From assembly GCA_030706265.1 (NCBI GenBank), contig JAUZOX010000026.1, forward strand, positions 1 to 14,814: a DNA stretch of 14,814 bases, given 5' to 3'. Shown here piece by piece: positions 7,190-12,873 of this stretch. The notes below the pieces were generated by a model. It saw nothing but the letters and a program-made list of their open reading frames with translations. It was not told the DNA's origin and did no database searches. This DNA is from Bacteroidota bacterium (GTDB taxonomy: Bacteria; Bacteroidota; Bacteroidia; Bacteroidales; Cfx3-03). Positions within the stretch are counted from its first letter, which is position 1. Every line of letters begins with the position of its first letter. Position numbers and translations under genes: made by a program.

Positions 7190-7990
7190 CTATAGTTTTT
7201 TGATTTTGATATTCTTAAACCAAACATCATTACCATGGTCCTGGAGACCGATTAAACCTTCATGAGCGACATTGATAAAGTCGGCCCAATCCTTGAACTT
7301 ACTATCGCTAACCATTTTTTTCCATGCATCGGTCCACAGATGATATTCCACTACATTTGCACCATTCTGGTTATATACAACCGTTCCCTGGTAACAGGTA
7401 ATAGTGACTTTGTTCCACTGGCCTGCGGGTTTGGTGTTCTGAGGCTTAGCCGGGATTAAATCATACAGTGAACCTGCTTTCCGATTTCCATCTTTACCCA
7501 ATTTGGCATCAGGGTGCCTGTCGTTGTCCAGAATCTGCATTTCAGGAGAAGAATAGTAAATGGGTTGTCCGGGCTTTTCCTGGGCCAGAATAAAGATGCC
7601 ACTGTTGCCTCCTTCCGATATTTTCCAATCCAATTTTAATTCGAAATCTTTGAACTTTTCATCGGTAACGATGTCTCCACCGCCTCCGGCTTCTCCGTTA
7701 CCGGATCCAATGCAATGAAGCAATCCGTCTTTCACTTCCCACCCTTTTTCGGGGAAAGTTTTCAAATTATATCCATGCCAGTCATTTGTCGTTTTCCCGT
7801 CGAACAGGAGGACGAACCCTTCTTTCTTTTCCTTGGCGGTGAGTGTATTATTCGTGGTTCCTTTGGTTGCTACGGTTGTCTTCTTTGCAGGAACGGCTGC
7901 TTTTTTAACTGATGGTTTAGCATTTTGTCCAAAAGCAATCAGGCAAAAACAAACCAATAATGAGGTTAAGATTACTTGTAATTTTTTCAT
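7190..7990 (-). CDS. Exported DUF1080 / 3-keto-disaccharide hydrolase family protein
   Basis: A 266-residue protein: signal peptide (1-21, cleavage near AFG/QNAK), a Lys/Ala/Thr-rich linker (about 24-55), then a single beta-jelly-roll DUF1080 domain. Family signatures are FVLLFDGKTTNDWHGY (59-74), GGDIVTDEKFKDFELKLDWKI (104-124), GGNSGIFI (127-134), SPEMQILDN (148-156), GSLYDLIPA (173-181), WNKVTI (192-197) and the terminal GLIGLQDHGNDVWFKNIKI (245-263). The family is named for hydrolysis of 3-keto-disaccharides and related glycosides, and members are commonly linked to Gfo/Idh/MocA oxidoreductases and TIM-barrel isomerases, exactly as here. It is the middle gene of three. The upstream oxidoreductase ends 66 bases before it and the isomerase follows almost immediately. 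Substrate unknown. Confidence 0.9.
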   Translation of the reverse strand: MKKLQVILTSLLVCFCLIAFGQNAKPSVKKAAVPAKKTTVATKGTTNNTLTAKEKKEGFVLLFDGKTTNDWHGYNLKTFPEKGWEVKDGLLHCIGSGNGEAGGGGDIVTDEKFKDFELKLDWKISEGGNSGIFILAQEKPGQPIYYSSPEMQILDNDRHPDAKLGKDGNRKAGSLYDLIPAKPQNTKPAGQWNKVTITCYQGTVVYNQNGANVVEYHLWTDAWKKMVSDSKFKDWADFINVAHEGLIGLQDHGNDVWFKNIKIKKL

Positions 7991-8056
7991 TTCTAAAAAG
8001 TTTTTTATTGAGAGATAGAAATTTTTCGATACGATAAATTTTTATAAAACAATCTG

Positions 8057-9547
8057 TTAGGGCATTGCAGGTAAAGTCCAGGGGGCTCTGTAGGTATGCT
8101 TTATCAATTCACTGGCATACTGGGTAGCAGAAACAGGATTGGTATATTCTCTGGCAAAGGTGGGATGACCGTCTTTGATGTTGAATTTGTCCAATGTGCA
8201 AACCTTGATTTGTTCGGAGTCGCTTATATTGGTAAAACGCATATTTTCTCCATCCCAAAGCAACTCTTTATTCAAGCTTTGCAGCCGAACTGCCATAACA
8301 CCCATTACGACCATTTCATTAAACGGACCGGCTTCGCTAAAAGGAGAAGCTGTTTCGATACGGCTTTCAGGACTTTCCTTGCATGCACGTACCCAATCCA
8401 TCTCATGACTGATTGTGATTTGACGACTGGTGGGTTCTACCGTCGGAACTCTGCCTGACAATAACCAGGGGTCTCTTCCGTAGCACCCGCAGATCAATTT
8501 GTCTTTCGTACCGTGGAATATGACACCGCCACCATTGTTATTCATGTCTTTTCCTTCGGGCCAACCTTGAGGCTTCATGGGCTGTAGACCACCATCAAAC
8601 CAGGTGACTTCAACCTGGGGAAGCTTGAATTTAGTAGACCGCTCGGTCTTGCGTTCGGGGAAAATCATTCTGACCATTTGTGCATTGGGTGCACAATCCG
8701 TCAATAATAGGGTGGAACTACCCTGAGCCTTGATGGGATATTTGAGTTTCAGTCCCTTGAAGACAGGATGAAGGATATGGCAAGCCATATCGCCTAATGC
8801 TCCGGTACCGAAATCCCACCATCCGCGCCAGTTCCAGGGTGTATATATCTGATTATATGGCCGCATCGGTGCAGGTCCTAAAAACAAATCCCAGTCCAGC
8901 GTCTCAGGCACCCAATCCCCACGATCCGGACGGTTTAAACCCTGAGGCCAGATTGGCCTGTCTGTAAAGGCTTCTACTTTTGTGACCTCACCAATCTCAT
9001 TGTTCCATAACCATGCACATGTTTTTCTAATTCCATCTCCTGAGCTTCCCTGGTTTCCCATTTGGGTTGCTACTTTATATTTTGCGGCCAGATTGGTCAA
9101 TAGGCGGGATTCATATACCGAATGGGTAAGGGGCTTCTGCACGTATACATGCTTGCCCATCGTAATAGCCGTTGCGGCAATGATGCAATGGGTGTGATCG
9201 GGTGTGGCTACGATGACCGCATCGATGTCTTTGCCCATCTCATCATACATTTTCCTCCAATCCTTGTATTGTTTTGCCTGCGGGTTATCTTTAAAAACCT
9301 GCGCCGCATATTTCCAGTCCACATCGCAAAGTGCCACGATGTTTTCCGTCTCTCTTACGGCTTTTAAATTGGCATTTCCCATACCACCGATACCCACTAC
9401 GGCGATATTCAGTTTGTCACTTGGAGCCTTGTGTCCAAATCCGGCCATGACATGGCCTGGGACAATCGTAAAACCGGCCGCTACCACTCCTGCACTTGTC
9501 AGAAATTCCCGGCGGGTAACCCCGTCTTTTGTAGATAATTTATTCAT
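8057..9547 (-). CDS. Tat-exported Gfo/Idh/MocA-family oxidoreductase
   Basis: An NAD(P)-dependent sugar oxidoreductase of 496 residues. The start chosen is the ATG at 9547 (MNKLSTKDG): an upstream in-frame start would be a TTG at 9577 and would only bury the signal. The N-terminus has a twin-arginine signal (TRREFLTSAGVVAAG, 11-25), so it should be exported folded with its cofactor. The Rossmann part shows IAVVGIGGMG (48-57), ALCDVD (72-77), TPDHTHCIIAATAI (115-128) and VQKPLTH (136-142), the usual EKP motif with Gln for Glu and catalytic Lys138. The C-terminal dehydratase-like domain includes PWNWRGWWDFGTGALGDMACH. As the first gene of the operon it probably oxidises the C3 hydroxyl of a glycoside to the keto form used by the next two proteins. 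Family sure, substrate inferred. Confidence 0.93.
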   Translation of the reverse strand: MNKLSTKDGVTRREFLTSAGVVAAGFTIVPGHVMAGFGHKAPSDKLNIAVVGIGGMGNANLKAVRETENIVALCDVDWKYAAQVFKDNPQAKQYKDWRKMYDEMGKDIDAVIVATPDHTHCIIAATAITMGKHVYVQKPLTHSVYESRLLTNLAAKYKVATQMGNQGSSGDGIRKTCAWLWNNEIGEVTKVEAFTDRPIWPQGLNRPDRGDWVPETLDWDLFLGPAPMRPYNQIYTPWNWRGWWDFGTGALGDMACHILHPVFKGLKLKYPIKAQGSSTLLLTDCAPNAQMVRMIFPERKTERSTKFKLPQVEVTWFDGGLQPMKPQGWPEGKDMNNNGGGVIFHGTKDKLICGCYGRDPWLLSGRVPTVEPTSRQITISHEMDWVRACKESPESRIETASPFSEAGPFNEMVVMGVMAVRLQSLNKELLWDGENMRFTNISDSEQIKVCTLDKFNIKDGHPTFAREYTNPVSATQYASELIKHTYRAPWTLPAMP

Positions 9548-9594
9548 AATCAATTGTAAATTAATAAAATAAAACAATAAAGAGTATAATATAA

Positions 9595-9606
9595 ATTAGG
9601 CCTAAT
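9595..9606. promoter_or_regulatory. 12-bp perfect palindrome upstream of the oxidoreductase operon
   Basis: ATTAGGCCTAAT is a perfect inverted repeat with a GGCC core inside almost pure AT sequence, 48 bases before the oxidoreductase ATG. Position and symmetry suit an operator for a dimeric regulator. No exact TAnnTTTG box was found beside it, so the role is a guess. Confidence 0.3.
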
Positions 9607-9886
9607 ATAAAAATTATTTGTTAATAATAATAATGGAAAATATGATTAATTTTTTTAATAAAAATTATTTAATAATATAGTTTATTGATAAAAATTAAGA
9701 ATGAAGAATAAAAAGCCAGTTAGTGTATGCTTCTGATTTAAGAAATGACCATAATTGTTATTAATTGTGACAAGATTATTCCTGCTATAATTGATTAGGT
9801 GATGATGGGTTTAAAGTCACCGAAATATTTCCAGGTGGGTGCTGATTCTATATTTTGTTGTCTTAAAAGTTTGTTCCGGTCTCACA

Positions 9887-9968
9887 TCAGTTGGAAAAGT
9901 CGGGGTCAGAGGCATCCATGTTTTAATCGATAAAGGAAAAAACTAACCGGTGCAACTTTTCCGACTGA
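9887..9968. repeat. Spaced inverted repeat
   Basis: Arms TCAGTTGGAAAAG (9887-9899) and CTTTTCCGACTGA (9956-9968) match over 13 bp with one mismatch, which would be a G-U pair in RNA. They are separated by 56 bases. It could be a folded RNA stem, a terminator relic or decayed element ends; nothing else identifies it. Confidence 0.4.
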
Positions 9969-10102
9969 TCGCTGTTTTTAAAGAAAAATGCCGCCTGCCC
10001 TAAAAAAGGTGTCGGCCAATCCACTTCAATCGATATTCCTTCAACCGATTCAAAGTTTTCATTAAACTGTGTTATATTTGTAAAGTGATTGGGAGAAGGG
10101 AT
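9923..10102 (-). pseudogene. Possible decayed reading frame, 59 codons without a normal start
   Basis: Minus-strand frame bounded by a TAG (10103-10105) and ending in TAA at 9923. It carries no ATG, but its residues look protein-like, for example FNENFESVEGISIEVDWPTP and QAAFFFKNSDQSEKLHRL. The family is not recognised. It overlaps the right arm of the inverted repeat. It may be a gene remnant or a chance frame. Confidence 0.2.
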
Positions 10103-10215
10103 CTATTTTAAGAAAATCAGAGGAAAATTATATCCCTCTCGAAACATGCTCCAAAACTTACCCTACACAGTAGGTAAGAAGGATAATTGAAAAAAAATTG
10201 ATACATAGTTGAAGA

Positions 10216-10252
10216 ATACTTTATAGATACTCTAAGGGTATCCATAAAGTAT
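10216..10252. repeat. Imperfect hairpin made by an inverted copy of the tandem unit
   Basis: ATACTTTATAGATAC (10216-10230) is the reverse complement of GTATCCATAAAGTAT (10238-10252) with one mismatch, around a 7-base loop. The inverted copy abuts the tandem array and shares its unit. Confidence 0.6.
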
Positions 10253-10293
10253 CCATTAAGTATCCATAAAGTATCCATAAAGTATCCTTTAAA
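10238..10293 (+). repeat. Array of 11-bp tandem units (GTATCCATAAA type)
   Basis: Units start at 10238, 10249, 10260 and 10271. Three are identical (GTATCCATAAA) and one has a T for A (GTATCCATTAA). A diverged fifth copy (GTATCCTTTAAA) starts at 10282. A GGATAC in inverted orientation follows at 10327-10332. The 11-bp period is close to one helical turn, so a protein could bind all units on one face, as with iterons or clustered operator sites. The array lies about 620 bases before the sigma-factor ATG. Confidence 0.85.
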
Positions 10294-10825
10294 CCTAAAT
10301 TTTACCACCTTTTTACCCTCAATTTCGGATACTTTTTAAACTTGCTTTTTTCCACCTTCATGATTGCATCGGTCGGGGAAATAATTGGAACCAAAAGTAT
10401 AATCAGGATAGCTCAAAAAATATGCCAGTCAGAAATACAGTTGCAGTTTGCAGATGGCGCAAAGGGCTCAAAAGCAACTGCATATCAGATTGTTAACTGC
10501 CTAGTACAAGCACATAATTCAAACATCTTCAATGACTTTGGTCACAGGAGAGCCTTGCTTTTGTAGAATTTTCCCATACTGCTTCCGGACTTTTTGGGGA
10601 TGGCCTGAAAATGGAAGTTTCTTCTGCTATCGATTAAAACAACGATATCGCTTCCACTGACTTTTCTGACTTATCCCCTGTTGTAAAGGTGCGCGGGAAA
10701 TATTTTCCTGAAGAAGGGATGCCAGATGGGAGACAAGCACATATCAACTTTGCCAACTGATTCATGGTGAGGGCAGGGAGTAAAATTGAACGCACTGAAA
10801 TTGACTTATTAAATATTTTTAATTA

Positions 10826-10836
10826 GTATCCATGAA
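10826..10836 (+). promoter_or_regulatory. Solitary copy of the 11-bp unit in the sigma-factor promoter
   Basis: GTATCCATGAA matches the tandem unit at 10 of 11 positions and ends 13 bases before the -7 box at 10850, so it would cover the region just downstream of a -33 element. This suggests the same factor could contact both the array and the promoter. The binding role is inferred. Confidence 0.35.
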
Positions 10837-10849
10837 TATAAAAAAATAA

Positions 10850-10857
10850 TAAATTTG
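10850..10857 (+). promoter_or_regulatory. Putative -7 box for the ECF sigma factor gene
   Basis: TAAATTTG is an exact TAnnTTTG match and would start transcription near 10864, giving a leader of about 50 nt. No TTTG appears at the usual -33 spacing, so the promoter may need an activator or another sigma factor. Confidence 0.5.
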
Positions 10858-10914
10858 CAGTGGTTCTTTTAATGGTACAAGCAGCAATTAATCCAGGGTC
10901 TTATCTTTCTTCTT

Positions 10915-11454
10915 ATGCAAGACACTCAATTGTTCAGTTCGATCTTCAAATACCATTTTGATTCGTTGTATAATTATGGGATAAAGATAACCAACGACAG
11001 TGAAGTAGTAAAAGATTGCATACAGGAGCTTTTCTTTAGGATATGGAAAAATAATATTGATCTGGCTCGGGTTCAATACCTTAAATCGTATCTTTTTACC
11101 GGATTAAGACGACAGATACTCAATATCCTCGAGCTAAAATATTATCAGGTCGATAAAATCAAACTGGAAGATCACTTTCTGATCGAATTTTCGCCTGAAG
11201 ATTATTTCATCCAACAACAGTTTGAAGATACCCAAAGAAAGAATGTCATACAGGCACTGAACAAACTGTCTAACAAACAGCGGGAGGCGATTTACCTGCG
11301 CTATTTCGAAGAATTGGAATATACAGAAATAGCAAAGGTGATGAATGTCAATCTCCAATCGGCCAAGAACACGGTTTCCAGAGGCCTTGATGCATTACGC
11401 GAACTATTGGCACTGTTCCTATTCTTTACGTTTCTTGAAGAATCACTTACATAA
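10915..11454 (+). CDS. ECF-type RNA polymerase sigma factor, Bacteroidetes family
   Basis: A 179-residue sigma-70-like factor that directs RNA polymerase to a small regulon, normally the neighbouring susC/susD genes. Region 2 spans about 10-75, with the core-binding motif VKDCIQELFFRIWKN (32-46). Region 4 spans about 110-165, with LSNKQREAIYLRYFEELEYTEIA (118-140) and the helix-turn-helix helix LQSAKNTVSRGLDAL (147-161). Regions 1.1 and 3 are absent, as in ECF factors. The C-terminal tail (164-179) is hydrophobic. The anti-sigma gene follows after 74 bases, and a SusC receptor with a signalling domain comes next, so this is a FecI-like regulator of a nutrient-uptake locus. The inducing substrate is not evident. 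Confidence 0.93.
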   Translation: MQDTQLFSSIFKYHFDSLYNYGIKITNDSEVVKDCIQELFFRIWKNNIDLARVQYLKSYLFTGLRRQILNILELKYYQVDKIKLEDHFLIEFSPEDYFIQQQFEDTQRKNVIQALNKLSNKQREAIYLRYFEELEYTEIAKVMNVNLQSAKNTVSRGLDALRELLALFLFFTFLEESLT

Positions 11455-11487
11455 AAAATAAACAGAAAATATTGAGTACTAAATGAA

Positions 11488-11523
11488 GGTATTCCTGTCT
11501 TAATATCTAAACAGGACAATACC
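11488..11523 (+). promoter_or_regulatory. Hairpin in front of the anti-sigma start codon
   Basis: GGTATT and CCTGT (11488-11498) pair with ACAGG (11511-11515) and AATACC (11518-11523), an 11-bp stem interrupted by a 2-base bulge, with a 12-base loop. The stem ends five bases before the FecR ATG, so it would cover the ribosome landing site. It may limit anti-sigma translation relative to the sigma factor. Confidence 0.45.
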
Positions 11524-11528
11524 ATCTG

Positions 11529-12692
11529 ATGGAAACAAAAAATTACGCTACCGTTGATTTTATTTTAAACGAATCTTTTCAACGATATGTACTCAACAAT
11601 AATCAGGAAGATGCAAAATACTGGGCTGATTGGTTAATCGAAAACCCAGATGCTGCCGATGCTTTTCAGGAAGCCCGGTCGCTCGTCTCGTTTATCGCAT
11701 CCCGGAAAGTCTTACCCAGGCATAGTTCGATAAGAGATGAGGTGTTCGGAAAATTAATTTCCCAAATCGAAACAGAAAATAAGGAAGAGCGGGTTAGACC
11801 CAAAAGCCGATTTATTTCTCCCATTTGGTACGCTGCAGCCTCGATCATCGTCATTGTCGCTCTCTTATTCTTTTTTAATATTCCCAATCTCTTGTACACC
11901 GGTTCAGGAACCAGTGAAAATTTGCAAATCATTGTACCTAAAGGTCAACGCAGCCAGGTGTTATTACCCGATGGAACCAAAGTGTGGCTCAATTCGGGGA
12001 CTGTCTTAAAATATCCTTCCAGCTTTTTGAGACAACGACGCGAAGTCTATTTAGAGGGAGAGGCTTTTTTCAACGTAGCACATCGCTACAATTTACCCTT
12101 TCTGGTTCATATCAAGGATCATTTGACGATCAAGGTGCTTGGTACCCAGTTTAACGTCAAATGTTATAACGAAGATCGGACGGTCGAAACGACCCTGATA
12201 AAGGGGGCGGTCTTGTTTTCGCAAAGAGATAATGACAACAAGGTATTAAAAGAAGTCCATTTGAATCCAAAAGAGATGGTCAGCTATGATAAATACAAGC
12301 AAAACATGACCGTCATCCCCTTAGATGTTCCGGCTGCTTCAACATCAACATCAACGGCAACATCAACATCAATGGCAACTTTAAAGGCAAAGGCTGATGA
12401 AAATACAGAAGCTGAAGAAATGAATGACCAAATCACGGCCTTGATCTCGTGGAAAGATGATGCATTGGAATTTCAGGACGAGACCTTCGAGGATATTTCC
12501 ATTAAAATGGAACGATGGTTTGGGATCCCCATCACGATAAAAGACGACAATTTAAAACAGGTGCGCTTTACCGGAAAGTTTGTCAATAAAGAAACCATCT
12601 ATCAGATTCTCGATATCATCAACCGATCCGAGCCCATTCAATATACCCGAAACAATCAAGAGATCATCATCTCTCGGCCAAAACATAAATAA
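11529..12692 (+). CDS. FecR-family anti-sigma factor
   Basis: An inner-membrane anti-sigma protein that holds the ECF factor inactive until the receptor signals. The cytoplasmic N-terminal part (1-95) has a FecR N-terminal-like region (YWADWLIENPDAADAFQEAR, 31-50). One membrane segment spans about 99-118. The periplasmic FecR domain covers about 130-235 (VPKGQRSQVLLPDGTKVWLNS at 136-156, VLGTQFNV at 203-210). A Ser/Thr/Ala-rich linker (268-285) leads to the C-terminal STN-like domain (310-384: ISWKDDALEFQDETFEDI, WFGIPITI, FTGKF) that should contact the receptor's signalling domain. The 387 residues are typical for the phylum. It is cotranscribed with the sigma gene and lies 181 bases before the receptor gene. 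Confidence 0.93.
   Translation: METKNYATVDFILNESFQRYVLNNNQEDAKYWADWLIENPDAADAFQEARSLVSFIASRKVLPRHSSIRDEVFGKLISQIETENKEERVRPKSRFISPIWYAAASIIVIVALLFFFNIPNLLYTGSGTSENLQIIVPKGQRSQVLLPDGTKVWLNSGTVLKYPSSFLRQRREVYLEGEAFFNVAHRYNLPFLVHIKDHLTIKVLGTQFNVKCYNEDRTVETTLIKGAVLFSQRDNDNKVLKEVHLNPKEMVSYDKYKQNMTVIPLDVPAASTSTSTATSTSMATLKAKADENTEAEEMNDQITALISWKDDALEFQDETFEDISIKMERWFGIPITIKDDNLKQVRFTGKFVNKETIYQILDIINRSEPIQYTRNNQEIIISRPKHK
12341..12376 (+). repeat. 18-bp direct duplication inside the anti-sigma gene
   Basis: AACATCAACATCAACGGC (12341-12358) is followed by a copy with one change (12359-12376). Each half is itself built from six-base ACATCA-type steps. It encodes the Ser/Thr/Ala-rich periplasmic linker near residues 271-284. 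Unit lengths are multiples of three, so slippage would change linker length without breaking the frame. Confidence 0.75.
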
Positions 12693-12764
12693 TCCATTGT
12701 AATCTTTTAAAGCCCAATGCCTATGCTAAATGAAAGAATCAAATGACAAACGATTTTAAAGAAA

Positions 12765-12792
12765 ATCGGGTAATGTTGGCGCATCACCCGAT
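12765..12792 (+). promoter_or_regulatory. GC-rich hairpin between the anti-sigma and receptor genes
   Basis: ATCGGGT (12765-12771) pairs with ACCCGAT (12786-12792). After one A/C mismatch, ATG pairs with CAT around a TTGGCG loop. A short A-run follows rather than a T-run, so it is not a classical terminator in the plus direction. It may be an attenuator, a processing site or a stabiliser that sets receptor levels relative to the regulators. No clear -7 box lies between it and the receptor ATG, so read-through from the regulator genes is likely. Confidence 0.45.
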
Positions 12793-12873
12793 CAAAAAAG
12801 AGAATTAAATTTTCGCTGATGATATGGTCAAACAAAACTATCAGCTCGTTAGTTAATTATCAATTACAAATTT

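Larger units (their letters stand above)
9548..10849. other. Long gene-poor region between the oxidoreductase operon and the sigma factor gene
   Basis: About 1.3 kb with no convincing intact gene. The first 230 bases are extremely AT-rich. From 9780 on, composition looks more like coding DNA, and minus-strand reading gives short fragments that resemble protein but are cut by stops and frameshifts, notably 9923-10102 and broken pieces across 10520-10800 (for example SGHPQKVRKQYGKILQKQG). I could not assign them to a family. Repeats listed separately sit at 9887-9968 and 10216-10293. The plus-strand frame at 10342-10566 looks like a chance or antisense frame. This could be a scar of a lost gene or mobile element. 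Confidence 0.5.

Noticed and set aside
8096..9572. Several plus-strand frames of 70-122 codons opposite the oxidoreductase
   Set aside because: Antisense shadows of a strongly supported gene.
9548..9577. Longer oxidoreductase start at 9577
   Set aside because: The codon there is TTG and the extension would precede a complete Tat signal that begins naturally at the ATG at 9547.
10216..10293. CRISPR-like array
   Set aside because: Units are 11 bp, directly contiguous and without spacers, and no cas genes are present.
10117..10308. Minus-strand 63-codon frame rich in YFMDTL repeats
   Set aside because: It is produced by the 11-bp tandem array read as protein; the rest resembles no family and the region is otherwise noncoding.
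10342..10566. Plus-strand 74-codon frame in the gene-poor region
   Set aside because: No recognisable domain and no promoter or neighbours; the opposite strand gives equally protein-like fragments, so it is probably a chance frame over decayed sequence.
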